From positions 62,001 through 126,000 of the forward strand of contig NZ_PPQC01000014.1 in the NCBI RefSeq assembly GCF_002902365.1: a stretch of DNA of 64,000 nt, in the 5' to 3' direction. This DNA is from Staphylococcus cohnii subsp. cohnii. GTDB lineage: Bacteria > Bacillota > Bacilli > Staphylococcales > Staphylococcaceae. Below are positions 55,921 through 64,000 of the stretch, piece by piece. The notes under the pieces were generated by a model. It saw only the letters and a list, made by a program, of their open reading frames with translations. It had not been told where the DNA came from and made no database searches. Within the stretch, counting starts at the first letter, position 1. Each line of letters starts with the position of its first letter. Made by a program: the position numbers and the translations under genes.

Positions 55921-55979
55921 ACACAAAAATAACCCCGTAGGTATATGCCTACGGGGTTTTCAGATACAATATCTATTAT
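55921..55979. repeat. rpsR-proximal att copy (59-bp direct repeat)
   Basis: This is identical to 46521-46579. It contains the rpsR terminator (ACCCCGTAGGTATATGCCTACGGGGT on either strand) and ends inside the rpsR stop and last codon. Confidence 0.88.
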
Positions 55980-56218
55980 TGTTCTTCTTTAACATATGGT
56001 AATAAAGCCATATGACGAGAACGTTTAATAGCTAATGTCAACATACGTTGATATTTAGCTGAAGTACCTGTTACACGACGTGGTAAAATTTTACCACGTT
56101 CTGAGATAAAACGTTTTAATAATTCTGTATCTTTATAGTCGATGTGTGTAATTCCGTTTGCTGTGAAATAACAAACTTTTTTACGACGACGTCCGCCTCT
56201 TCTTGGTCCACCTGCCAT
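55976..56218 (-). CDS. rpsR: 30S ribosomal protein S18
   Basis: This 80-aa basic protein begins [17 protein letters not shown] and contains [21 protein letters not shown]18 binds 16S rRNA next to S6 in the small-subunit platform. It is the last gene of rpsF-ssb-rpsR. The final codons and terminator form the attachment site of the 9.4-kb island, which leaves the coding sequence intact. Confidence 0.97.
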   Translation of the reverse strand: MAGGPRRGGRRRKKVCYFTANGITHIDYKDTELLKRFISERGKILPRRVTGTSAKYQRMLTLAIKRSRHMALLPYVKEEQ

Positions 56219-56267
56219 GGTAACTGCCTCCTTTTAATAGTTTTTTAATTTTATACGTTCATTATAA

Positions 56268-56780
56268 TTAGAATGGTAAATCATCATCACTAATATCAAT
56301 AGGGCCGTTTGCATTTGCAAATGGGTTATCTGATTGATTATTGTTTGATGAATTATTATTATTGTTATTATTTTGATAAGAAGACGTATTTTGTCCGGAT
56401 TGTTGTCCACCAAAATTCTGGAAATTATTATTTTCTTCTTGAGCATGACGCTGATTTTGGTTTTTAGGTTCAAGGAATTGAACACTATCACAGACAACTT
56501 CAGTTACAAATATACGACGACCTTCTTGGTTTTCGTAGCTACGTGATTGAATGCGACCGTCAACGCCAGCTAGACTACCTTTGAATAAGTAGTTATTTAC
56601 ATTTTCTGCTTGTTTTCTAAAAACAACGCAGTTAATGAAATCAGCTTCGCGTTCCCCTTGCGCATTTGTAAACGTACGATTTACTGCTAGAGTAAAAGTC
56701 GCAACACTCACGCCTGAGGGTGTTGTTCTATATTCTGGATCTTTAGTTAAACGACCGACTAAAACAACTCTATTTATCAT
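56268..56780 (-). CDS. ssb: Single-stranded DNA-binding protein
   Basis: This 170-aa SSB has an OB-fold domain over residues 1-105 ([20 protein letters not shown] start), an Asn/Gln-rich linker and the conserved acidic tip ISDDDLPF that recruits repair and replication partners. It lies between rpsF and rpsR and is translated from ATG 56780 after GGGGGTC. It differs at several positions from S. aureus SsbA. Confidence 0.96.
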   Translation of the reverse strand: MINRVVLVGRLTKDPEYRTTPSGVSVATFTLAVNRTFTNAQGEREADFINCVVFRKQAENVNNYLFKGSLAGVDGRIQSRSYENQEGRRIFVTEVVCDSVQFLEPKNQNQRHAQEENNNFQNFGGQQSGQNTSSYQNNNNNNNSSNNNQSDNPFANANGPIDISDDDLPF

Positions 56781-56798
56781 TTAAACGACCCCCATTTA

Positions 56799-57104
56799 TT
56801 ATTTTCTTGTCTTATCTTCGTCTTCACGAATTACGATATAACGGATGATATCGTCTGTGATTTTAGCTAAACGTTGGAATTCGTCAGTCGCTTCATTGTC
56901 TTCAGTTTGGATACGTACGATGTTGTAGTAACCTTCACTGAAATCATTAATTTCATAAGCTAAACGACGTTTGCCCCAATCTTTAGTTTCTAAAACCTCT
57001 GATCCGTGAGAAGCTAAGATACCGTTGAAACGTTCAACGACAGCTTTTTTAGCATCTTCTTCAATGTTCGGACGAACGATGTACATAACTTCATATGTTC
57101 TCAT
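56799..57104 (-). CDS. rpsF: 30S ribosomal protein S6
   Basis: This 101-aa protein begins [20 protein letters not shown], contains [21 protein letters not shown] and ends with an acidic/basic tail (REDEDKTRK). S6 pairs with S18 on the 30S platform. AAGGAGGTGC precedes ATG 57104. It is the first gene of the operon. Confidence 0.97.
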   Translation of the reverse strand: MRTYEVMYIVRPNIEEDAKKAVVERFNGILASHGSEVLETKDWGKRRLAYEINDFSEGYYNIVRIQTEDNEATDEFQRLAKITDDIIRYIVIREDEDKTRK

Positions 57105-57109
57105 TTTAT

Positions 57110-57185
57110 AATTGCACCTCCTTGTGGTCTATGCGGCTCACCATCATTGTGGTAAGCAAGGAATAATTTTCATTACTCACAATCA
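57110..57185 (-). promoter_or_regulatory. Candidate S6:S18 autoregulatory leader
   Basis: The minus-strand leader contains CCTTG...CAAGG closing a structure with a TTACCAC/GGTGAG hairpin and an unpaired AGCCGC element just before the ribosome binding site. This resembles the S6:S18-binding leader with its CCG bulge found before rpsF in many bacteria. The match was made by eye. Confidence 0.58.
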
Positions 57186-57493
57186 AGAATTATAGCACAA
57201 CGCTTTACATTTTACAATGATTATCAGACGTTCAAAATGACATTTTTGCATCATGTTTCATATGAAACATTTTATCAACTCGGCATCTACAGCTCATAAA
57301 TTCATATAAAGCGTATATAAAAAATTAGATATTATATTTATTTTTAAATAATTATAAATCAATTTAAAAGTTATTCCAGATAAACTTGATAAACCATTTT
57401 AATTCTAATAGCATATCATGTACGTTCTTGATTTGTATCATTAAAATCAAAGGACATGTTTACATAATTCAAAATTAATCAAAGGAGATTTAT
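57186..57493. other. Intergenic region upstream of rpsF and the GH25 gene
   Basis: This divergent spacer contains the promoters of rpsF (minus) and of the GH25 gene (plus). No gene or known RNA was recognised. Confidence 0.4.
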
Positions 57494-58291
57494 ATGACTT
57501 CAGTTATTAAAAAAGGATTGCTGTCCATGAGTGTCCTGTTTGCAACTACAATAACATTTAATACTGTACACGCAGCTGAAAATACAGCAAATCAAAAAGG
57601 CACAATGGGATATGGTTATCAAAAATATATTGAAAAGCATCCAGAAGAAAAAAATAATGAAACTCAAGAAAGTGCCTTTCGTTCTAATGCCAGTACAACA
57701 GCTTCTGGTGAACGTGTCTTAGACATTTCTGAATGGCAAGGTAAACTTTCAGCGCAACAAGTCAAAGATTTAAAAGCAAATTATGATTTCATTATTATTC
57801 GTGCACAATATGGTTCTGAAAAAGTCGATGCGGCATTAGAGCATAACTCAAATCTATTAGATAAATATAACTTGGATTTTGGCGTTTACTCTTATAGTAT
57901 GTATGAAAATCCTGATGATGCTAGATATGAAGCACAAACCTTGTACAATCGTGCGCCTAAAGCTAGTTTTTATATTAATGATTTTGAAGAAAATACTGTG
58001 ACATCGGGTACCGCTGATGAAAGTACAACTGCCTGGTATGACAAAATGCGCAGCCTTGCTGGAAATAAAAAAATCTTATTTTATTCATATGAGAACTTTA
58101 TGAAAGAACATGCTTCAGAATCAGTGGGACAATATGATGGTTATTGGCTCGCTAACTATAACCAAGAACAACCAACACAAGAACATGTGTTATGGCAATA
58201 TACAGATAGCTATGCTTCACCCGAATTAAACCAAAATGTCGATGCCAATTATACGGGACCTGGTGTAGACACATCATGGTTTACATCTTAA
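57494..58291 (+). CDS. Secreted GH25 lysozyme-like hydrolase
   Basis: This 265-aa protein has a signal peptide (residues 1-27, cut after VHA). A polar linker to about residue 75 is followed by a GH25 TIM-barrel: VLDISEWQG supplies the N-terminal Asp, IIIRAQYGS follows, and YINDFEEN supplies the catalytic Asp-x-Glu pair. The barrel ends HVLWQYTDSYAS. GH25 enzymes cut the peptidoglycan glycan chain as N-acetylmuramidases. There is no wall-binding domain, so it is probably a small autolysin or a secreted lytic factor. AAAGGAGATTT precedes ATG 57494. Confidence 0.88.
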   Translation: MTSVIKKGLLSMSVLFATTITFNTVHAAENTANQKGTMGYGYQKYIEKHPEEKNNETQESAFRSNASTTASGERVLDISEWQGKLSAQQVKDLKANYDFIIIRAQYGSEKVDAALEHNSNLLDKYNLDFGVYSYSMYENPDDARYEAQTLYNRAPKASFYINDFEENTVTSGTADESTTAWYDKMRSLAGNKKILFYSYENFMKEHASESVGQYDGYWLANYNQEQPTQEHVLWQYTDSYASPELNQNVDANYTGPGVDTSWFTS

Positions 58292-58527
58292 GTTTTTCAT
58301 CTCAGCATTCACAATGCTATTTTGATATGTAAAACTTAGCACAACTAAAGTCATGTCATTTTCACCTCTAACCGATATTCGCATAACCGTATGTATTTAT
58401 TCATACATCAAGGATTAAGAAGTATATATATTTCAAATTTTAACCTAATGCTAGTTAAATTTATGACAAGCGTATCTATGAATCAAATGAATATTCTAGA
58501 CTCCCGGCATGCTTACTTTCCAAATTT

Positions 58528-58576
58528 CTGAAAAAAGCTTACGCGTTACAATTTAAGTAACACGTAAGCTTTTATT
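58528..58576. terminator. Bidirectional terminator between the GH25 gene and ychF
   Basis: AAAAGCTTACGCGTTAC and GTAACACGTAAGCTTTT form a long stem with T-runs on both sides. Confidence 0.88.
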
Positions 58577-59674
58577 TTATACATTAAATCTAAAGTGAAC
58601 GATGTCTCCATCTTTCATGATATATTCTTTACCTTCTAATCTTTGTTTTCCAGCTTCTTTAGCACCATTTTCACCATTAAATTCTACATAGTCATCATAG
58701 CTCGTTACTTCTGCACGAATGAAGCCGCGTTCAAAGTCTGTATGGATAATACCTGCACATTGCGGAGCTGTCATGCCTTTAATGAATGTCCAAGCACGTA
58801 CTTCTTGTACACCCGCTGTAAAGTATGTTGCCAAACCTAACAAGTCATAAGTTGTGCGAATTAAACGATCTAAACCAGGTTCTTCAATACCTAAATCTTC
58901 TAAGAACATTGCTCTATCATCATCATCCAATGTAGCAATTTCTTCTTCAATCTTAGCACTGATGACAATGACTTCTGAACTTTCTTTATCAGCATATTCA
59001 CGAATAGCTTGAACTTTTTCATTATCTTCATCGCCAATTTCGTCTTCTCCGACATTAGCAATATATAACATTTCTTTAGATGTTAACAATTGTGCTTGAT
59101 TTACAAATTTTTGATCTTCTTCCGTAAATTCTAAACTTCTTACTGGATTACCTTCTTCTAAAGCTTCTTTAATTCTTGATAAAATGCGAACTTCATTAAC
59201 CGCATCTTTATCTTTTTGTCTTGCCATTTTTTCTAATTTTGGTAGACGTTTTTCAACTGATTCTAAATCCGCCAATACAAGTTCCATATTGATAACTTCT
59301 ATATCATCAATAGGATTAACACGACCAGAAACATGTGTCACATTATCATCATCGAATGCACGTACAACTTGGCAAATTGCATCAACTTCACGAATGTGAG
59401 ATAGGAATTTATTTCCTAACCCTTCACCTTTTGAAGCTCCTTTAACAATCCCTGCAATATCAGTGAATTCAAAAGTTGTTGGGATTGTTTTCTTTGGTTG
59501 TACCATATCTGTCAATACATCTAATCTACTATCTGGAACTTCGACAATCCCCACGTTAGGATCAATCGTTGCGAATGGGTAATTCGCTGCGAGCGCACCC
59601 GCTTTAGTAATTGCATTGAAAAGTGTTGACTTCCCTACGTTTGGAAGCCCAACGATACCTGCTGTTAGAGCCAT
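58577..59674 (-). CDS. ychF: Redox-regulated ATPase/GTPase YchF
   Basis: This 365-aa OBG-type P-loop protein contains [13 protein letters not shown] (Walker A) and the [17 protein letters not shown] switch region. A coiled-coil insertion follows, and a C-terminal TGS-like domain ends [13 protein letters not shown]. YchF binds ribosomes and affects translation fidelity and oxidative stress response. AAGGAG precedes ATG 59674. It is followed upstream by a DUF951 gene and a MscS channel as in other staphylococci. Confidence 0.95.
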   Translation of the reverse strand: MALTAGIVGLPNVGKSTLFNAITKAGALAANYPFATIDPNVGIVEVPDSRLDVLTDMVQPKKTIPTTFEFTDIAGIVKGASKGEGLGNKFLSHIREVDAICQVVRAFDDDNVTHVSGRVNPIDDIEVINMELVLADLESVEKRLPKLEKMARQKDKDAVNEVRILSRIKEALEEGNPVRSLEFTEEDQKFVNQAQLLTSKEMLYIANVGEDEIGDEDNEKVQAIREYADKESSEVIVISAKIEEEIATLDDDDRAMFLEDLGIEEPGLDRLIRTTYDLLGLATYFTAGVQEVRAWTFIKGMTAPQCAGIIHTDFERGFIRAEVTSYDDYVEFNGENGAKEAGKQRLEGKEYIMKDGDIVHFRFNV

Positions 59675-59687
59675 TTATTCATTCTCC

Positions 59688-59891
59688 TTATTTTTCAGTA
59701 TCTTGATGAGATACTAGTATTTTTTTCAGTTTTTTATTAAATGTTTGTCGCGGAATCATAATGCTTCTTTGACAATTTTCACATTTTATTCGGATATCTG
59801 CCCCTACACGAATGATTTTAAAACGATTCGTACCACAGGCGTGTTGCTTTTTCATCTCTACAATGTCATTTAAACCGTAATTTGATGTCAT
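59688..59891 (-). CDS. DUF951-family protein
   Basis: This 67-aa soluble protein has the DUF951 pattern: DIVEMKKQHACGTNRF and IRIKCENCQRSIMIPRQTF, with a zinc-ribbon-like set of cysteines. It is commonly located between a mscS-type gene and ychF in Firmicutes. The function is unknown. Its stop lies 13 bases before ychF. Confidence 0.88.
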   Translation of the reverse strand: MTSNYGLNDIVEMKKQHACGTNRFKIIRVGADIRIKCENCQRSIMIPRQTFNKKLKKILVSHQDTEK

Positions 59892-59911
59892 TCTGTCACT
59901 CCTCCGAATAT

Positions 59912-60796
59912 TTAAGCATTATTTTGTTGATTAGGATCATATTGTAACATCATCGGCTTAGGTGTTTTAATTTCTTTTTGCTTAAACAATTTCAATATTT
60001 CTTTTCTTAATATACGCGCTCCGGAAGCACCTTCGCCCGGAATTGTATCAGCAGATACACTCAATACAATTTCATCTCGACTGATTGAATTGATACCAAC
60101 AACTTGCGGTGTAGAGATAAACAAATAATAATTTGTTTGTATCGATTGAAAATGGTCTGTTAAGACATTTTCTACTTGATCAATATCTTCCTCTACTGAA
60201 ACTGGGATTTCGACAATTGCTTCACCATTAGTCACTGAATAATTTGTAATCTCACCCATGCTACCATTTGGTAATGTCGTTAATTCACCTGTAATGGTAT
60301 TTATTTTTGTTGATCTTAAACCGATGACTTTAACTGTACCTTCTGCAACAGTTGTACCACCATTATTTATTTTAACATAATCTCCTACATCAAATTGATT
60401 TTCAAATATAATGAAGAAACCAGTGATAATATCTTTAACAACTGTTTGTGCACCAAAACCAACAGCTAAACCAACAACCCCAGCACTTGCAATAATACCT
60501 TCAACACTAATACCAAACTTGCTTAAAATGGTTGTTAACACTATAAACCATACCACATACGATACGATATTTTGAACTAATGATATTAATGTTGCTGAAC
60601 GTTTTTTATTCGCCTTTTTACCTTTATTTTGTATTTTGAAAAATTGTTCTATTCCTTTATTAATAAAACGCAATACTATCCACGCTACTATGATATAAAT
60701 TACAATCATAATTAAATTGGAAATTAGCGTTTGATATGTTTCGGGTTTAGTTAAAGGTTCTATTAAGGAATACATGATACTTTTGATTTGATCCAA
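59912..60796 (-). CDS. MscS-family small-conductance mechanosensitive channel
   Basis: This 294-aa protein has three N-terminal helices. The pore-lining TM3 is rich in Gly and Ala (IIASAGVVGLAVGFGAQTVVKD) and the beta domain begins NQFDVGDYVKI. The C-terminal alpha/beta domain ends YDPNQQNNA. It opens under membrane tension to release solutes. GGGAGG precedes ATG 60796. It is in one operon with DUF951 and ychF. Confidence 0.92.
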   Translation of the reverse strand: MDQIKSIMYSLIEPLTKPETYQTLISNLIMIVIYIIVAWIVLRFINKGIEQFFKIQNKGKKANKKRSATLISLVQNIVSYVVWFIVLTTILSKFGISVEGIIASAGVVGLAVGFGAQTVVKDIITGFFIIFENQFDVGDYVKINNGGTTVAEGTVKVIGLRSTKINTITGELTTLPNGSMGEITNYSVTNGEAIVEIPVSVEEDIDQVENVLTDHFQSIQTNYYLFISTPQVVGINSISRDEIVLSVSADTIPGEGASGARILRKEILKLFKQKEIKTPKPMMLQYDPNQQNNA

Positions 60797-61205
60797 TAAT
60801 ATTTCCTCCCTTAGTCAAAGACTCTTCTTATTCTATTATAATTATTTAAACTGTTAAACACATCCAACTTCCGACTAAATTTTAAATTTATCTGACGAAT
60901 AAACGTATCATTTGGGGTATTTATCTACTTTTATTTACATAGAAAGCATGCTACAGCTTGTATGATTATAACCAGAAGCTCCCATATTATCATTACTCAC
61001 TTTATACTATCAATTTTTAAATATAGTTTATATAATTTTTACGTTTAATTAAATTTAAATTATGTAATTTAAAAAAGACAAAAGAAAAAGAACCATAATT
61101 TAAAATTATGATTCCTTCACACTCAGTAAGTAATATTACTACAAACGTCTCTTGAAATAAAGCACTTCCTCAGTTTTTAGATATCACTTTCATCAATAAT
61201 TTTCT
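60797..61205. other. Intergenic region between mpsC and the channel gene
   Basis: It contains an imperfect hairpin at about 61085-61120 (GAACCATAATTTAAAATTATGATTC) that can terminate mpsC transcription. No gene was supported. Confidence 0.4.
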
Positions 61206-61574
61206 TTATTCTACTATTTTTTTCTCAAGATTATTATAAAGTTTAAATATCATGACACGTTCACCTGTTTTAGAACTTAAATCTGTGTGAAATCCTTTGA
61301 CTGCTTCACCAGTAACTGAAAAAACAATATCGTCAAGTGCCTCTATACCAGATTCTACGAGTTTAGATCTCGTACGTTTAATTGTTAATAATCCTTCATG
61401 TGTCTCACAAACTTTATATTCAGCTTGTGTCAACACACCCTGTAAAGTAACAATAATCATATCACGCAAAATATCAGTTTTCACAGACAGTGAGCCACGA
61501 CCAAGAAAGTCTTTTTCCCATTGTGTAATTGCTTTACTGATTTCAGACTCATAGGTACCTTTTGTTGTTTTCAT
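61206..61574 (-). CDS. mpsC: MpsC-type protein (DUF2294)
   Basis: This 122-aa soluble protein of the MpsC family contains GRGSLSVKTDILRDMIIVTLQGVLT and RVMIFKLYNNLEKK, both typical. MpsC is encoded with the MpsAB bicarbonate transporter of staphylococci; its molecular role is not settled. ATG 61574 is chosen because GGGAG lies ten bases upstream, giving the family's usual length. It follows mpsB on the minus strand with a 115-base gap. Confidence 0.8.
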   Translation of the reverse strand: MKTTKGTYESEISKAITQWEKDFLGRGSLSVKTDILRDMIIVTLQGVLTQAEYKVCETHEGLLTIKRTRSKLVESGIEALDDIVFSVTGEAVKGFHTDLSSKTGERVMIFKLYNNLEKKIVE

Positions 61575-61755
61575 GTCGAATGCATCTCCCATAGAATCAA
61601 AATTAATTGTTGTATTATTTAATAATGCTAACATTATCATTTTTATAAATTTTTCTCCATAGTTATGCGCAATTACCTAGAAAATAATTGGATAAATCAT
61701 ATAAAAGTCATATACTTATTGTTTCCATGAACAAATCTAAACAATGCTGTTTAAG

Positions 61756-64000
61756 TTAATCAACTGACCAATGTTGCCAACCACCAAATTCATCAATACT
61801 TGCCAATTTAACCCAGCCATTGTGTACCTTTTGATAAAAATCCTGATGTTCATTTAATAGCTGTTTAATATAATCATTGGGCGCGTGCACGACAATGAGT
61901 AGCCTAATGGGAGAATGATACATTTTATTGTCTGACGACATTACAGATTGCCAAGGTAGACCCGTCAACAAATCACTCGCATTACCTTGCATAACACCTA
62001 TACCTGCCGTAATTGTCTGTGTTGTTTTACTACCGCTACCATAATAATGGGGTGCGACAGTTGAGGCGTAATACTGTAAATTAATCCATTGTGCCACAGT
62101 AGCTGGGCCGCTGATGATATTTGCTAAAAGACTACCATCATTGTCTTGTTGCCAATCATAATTGTGTAAAAATGCTCGTCCTTTTAAGTCACTGTTTTTT
62201 GTTAAATCACGTGGACCTATAATAAATGAAGCGTTTTTCGCTAAGCCCCATTCCGGTCTAATCTCACTCCAATCGTTTGATAAACGATGTGCTTCTTTGA
62301 TTGGATCTTGTCTTGAGATATGATTATCTGGTAATGCTTTCAATCGTTGTGCATTTGCTCGATAAGTAATGCCAGACACTGCAGTTTGAATTTGATTCAA
62401 AGCATTTTGCGCAGATTTTGACATTGTTGGTAAGTATATCCAATTTAATTCATCCGTTGATGTTTGGTGTTCTGCTGCCGCAAAGACAGTGTCTTCTGGA
62501 ATGACAATACCTCTCTCATTTAACGCTGTTCTAACTTCAGCTAAGTTACAAAGCTGAGCTAATACCTTCGCGTTAAACCCGCTCGCTGCACCACCACACG
62601 CACCACAGTCCAGTGAAGAAGCATATGGATTGTTCGCACTTTGACTGCCATGCCCACACAGTACGATTAACGGCGCAAAATCTAAAGTCAATCCCATTAA
62701 GCGCAATGCTTGTTGCGCATAATCTACTTTTTCTTCATTTGTAAAACCGATTGGTATCCCCTCTTCATTAATATTACGATGCTCTAAAGATAACGCTGTG
62801 TCATGTGGTTTTTGTAACCAACTATCATAAAACTTTCGTATCAATTGACCTATTGGTCTCGGCGCGAAACTTCGTGAAAACATTTGAAGCGATAACCAAG
62901 GGCCACTTAATTCTGGTAATAGTAGACTCGGCAAAGCATTTTGCTTCATTTTTTTAAATGTATACGTAATCGATTTTAGTATATGTTGATGCTGACGAAA
63001 GGTTGTAGGTTCTTGCTCATTTGTGTATTCTTTAATTTTATGTTGTGGCGGGTTCATCACAGGTAAAGACGGGTGACTATGTGATTGACCCAACTCTTCT
63101 TTGACAATTGGCAAACCAAAAAATCCCGCAATACCGATTGTTTCAAATGCACCAGCCGCTTCTATTTGACGTCGAAAAGGTTCCGAGCGTACATCTATAC
63201 AAAATGCCATTTGTACTTGTGGCTTTTGCGTTTCTTGCTCATTATTTTTATGTGCGGTCACGGCATCTTCCAATTGATGCTCATATGTTGCTTCCCAAGC
63301 CGTTAATAAAATTTGTCTACGCGCTTGTTTTTCAAATTGTAATGCAAAATCTATATAAGCGTTTTTTTTAGATTTAGATAGTTGTTGCCATTGTTCTGTC
63401 GTAAACATACCAATAGTAATCCAATGTTCTGCAAATTCATCGCGTTCATATGCTGTTGGATTCTCTGCTGAATTCACAGGTAAATAAGGTTCAACAATAG
63501 CCCATTCTATACCAAGACGAATGGCTAAATAAGACAATAATATTTGATCAGTATTAGACGCTTGTTCATCTTGCCATAGCATCATACCAGCCCATCCAGG
63601 TAATGATAGTAAATGATTTTCCAAATATGTTTGATACTGTGCCTCAGCAAGACCCAGCTTTTGTAAAACCATATGAATAAGCGTTTCAGCTTGATTTGGC
63701 AATGTTTTCAAGCGTGAACGTTGTTGTTTGCTCAATGCTGGATCATGTTGTACTAAACGTTGCCATGCAAAGAATAAACCCTTTTCTCTATTAGGCATCG
63801 TCCATCCTGATTGCGCATCATCTAAATATAATTTGCACCATTTAATAACGTGATAATCTACAATATCTATTAATCGTCTATCATCTTTATCCGTAATATA
63901 TGTACTTACTAATGGCACACTATTAGTTTCATCGTCTAAACTTATTTTTTCATTATGTTGATTGACTTGTCTTTTATTTTCAGAATGACACGTTACATCT
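61756..64000 (-). CDS. mpsB: MpsB/DabA inorganic carbon transporter subunit, 5' end outside the window
   Basis: DabA-type proteins bind zinc in a carbonic-anhydrase-like site and, with the membrane subunit MpsA/DabB, import bicarbonate. The frame stays open from 61756 to the window edge at 64000, so the GTG at 63918 is not the true start and at least 748 residues are present. Zinc-site motifs are MAFCIDVRSEPFRR and LCGHGSQSANNPYASSLDCG. Further matches are FAAAEHQTSTDELNW and the end EFGGWQHWSVD. MpsA should lie just beyond the right edge. The C-terminal 300 residues closely resemble S. aureus MpsB. Confidence 0.92.
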   Translation of the reverse strand, partial: DVTCHSENKRQVNQHNEKISLDDETNSVPLVSTYITDKDDRRLIDIVDYHVIKWCKLYLDDAQSGWTMPNREKGLFFAWQRLVQHDPALSKQQRSRLKTLPNQAETLIHMVLQKLGLAEAQYQTYLENHLLSLPGWAGMMLWQDEQASNTDQILLSYLAIRLGIEWAIVEPYLPVNSAENPTAYERDEFAEHWITIGMFTTEQWQQLSKSKKNAYIDFALQFEKQARRQILLTAWEATYEHQLEDAVTAHKNNEQETQKPQVQMAFCIDVRSEPFRRQIEAAGAFETIGIAGFFGLPIVKEELGQSHSHPSLPVMNPPQHKIKEYTNEQEPTTFRQHQHILKSITYTFKKMKQNALPSLLLPELSGPWLSLQMFSRSFAPRPIGQLIRKFYDSWLQKPHDTALSLEHRNINEEGIPIGFTNEEKVDYAQQALRLMGLTLDFAPLIVLCGHGSQSANNPYASSLDCGACGGAASGFNAKVLAQLCNLAEVRTALNERGIVIPEDTVFAAAEHQTSTDELNWIYLPTMSKSAQNALNQIQTAVSGITYRANAQRLKALPDNHISRQDPIKEAHRLSNDWSEIRPEWGLAKNASFIIGPRDLTKNSDLKGRAFLHNYDWQQDNDGSLLANIISGPATVAQWINLQYYASTVAPHYYGSGSKTTQTITAGIGVMQGNASDLLTGLPWQSVMSSDNKMYHSPIRLLIVVHAPNDYIKQLLNEHQDFYQKVHNGWVKLASIDEFGGWQHWSVD

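Larger units (their letters stand above)
46521..55979. mobile_element. Integrative island at the 3' end of rpsR (island B)
   Basis: This 9.4-kb element is bounded by perfect 59-bp repeats. The integrase gene lies next to rpsR and points towards it, but it has two in-frame stops and a frameshift, so the island is fixed. Cargo comprises many small membrane proteins, short amphipathic peptides, a SpoIIM/DUF95 protein, a secreted protein, a lipoprotein and an Abi_2-like protein. No replication, capsid or terminase genes are present, so it is not a complete SaPI. The rpsR 3' end is also a known SaPI attachment site in S. aureus. Confidence 0.85.

Noticed and set aside
46521-55979. Classification as a complete SaPI
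   Set aside because: The rpsR site fits SaPI biology, but no repressor pair, primase/replication, terminase or interference genes were found.

Overview
The window is AT-rich, gene-dense Firmicute DNA with the gene content of a Staphylococcus that is not S. aureus. The order xpt-pbuX-guaB-guaA, a TcyP-type cystine symporter, an NfrA-type nitroreductase, ahpC-ahpF, rpsF-ssb-rpsR, ychF and the MpsB/MpsC bicarbonate system is typical of staphylococci. The SsbA and RpsF sequences differ from the S. aureus proteins as I remember them, and a large-subunit catalase lies between nfrA and ahpC, which I do not recall in S. aureus. The species is not determined. No tRNA, rRNA, CRISPR array or intact insertion sequence was seen.

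Layout. 1-2.9 kb: end of a membrane protein, a Cse60-like protein, a small LPDTG surface protein, two small membrane proteins and an Ohr peroxidase. 3.1-7.7 kb (island A): small membrane proteins and micropeptides, a SpoIIM/DUF95 protein and a decayed integrase pointing at the 3' end of guaA. 7.8-13.1 kb: the guanine-salvage operon guaA-guaB-pbuX-xpt on the minus strand, behind a guanine riboswitch. 13.3-17.8 kb: a YflT-type stress protein, an acetyltransferase, a HTH/coiled-coil protein and tcyP. 18.1-20.8 kb: a serine dehydratase operon (sdaAB, sdaAA) with an EIIC-like permease, both enzyme genes frameshifted. 21.3-28.5 kb: nfrA, a two-domain catalase, a membrane XRE regulator and ahpCF behind a PerR-like box. 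28.6-43.7 kb: housekeeping and envelope genes, including a guanidine-riboswitch SMR pair, HypR with a frameshifted MerA, a poly-gamma-glutamate-hydrolase-like protein, a Trk/Ktr potassium transporter and a LysM amidase broken by an in-frame stop. 43.8-46.4 kb (island C): a remnant of the same small-protein family. 46.52-55.98 kb (island B): an element flanked by two perfect 59-bp direct repeats, one at the 3' end of rpsR. 55.98-64 kb: rpsR-ssb-rpsF, a secreted GH25 hydrolase, ychF, a MscS channel, mpsC and mpsB (cut by the window edge).

The most unusual content is a repeated module in islands A, B and C. It contains two-helix micropeptides starting MKFGKYK (five copies), an acidic 77-79 aa protein (two copies), a tiny membrane peptide with core MWFCIG (two copies), a SpoIIM/DUF95 membrane protein (two copies) and related integrases at rpsR and guaA (both decayed). 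Island B also encodes short GTG- or ATG-started amphipathic peptides (38-48 aa) resembling phenol-soluble modulins or leaderless bacteriocins, a secreted 181-aa protein with a hydrophobic C-terminus, and an intact HEPN-type Abi protein directly behind the broken integrase. My inference is a family of integrative islands carrying peptide antimicrobial or toxin plus immunity functions. The sequence supports the module structure but does not prove the function.

Several chromosomal genes (sdaAA, sdaAB, merA) each lack exactly one base relative to an intact frame. This is either real decay or assembly error and should be settled before metabolic conclusions are drawn.
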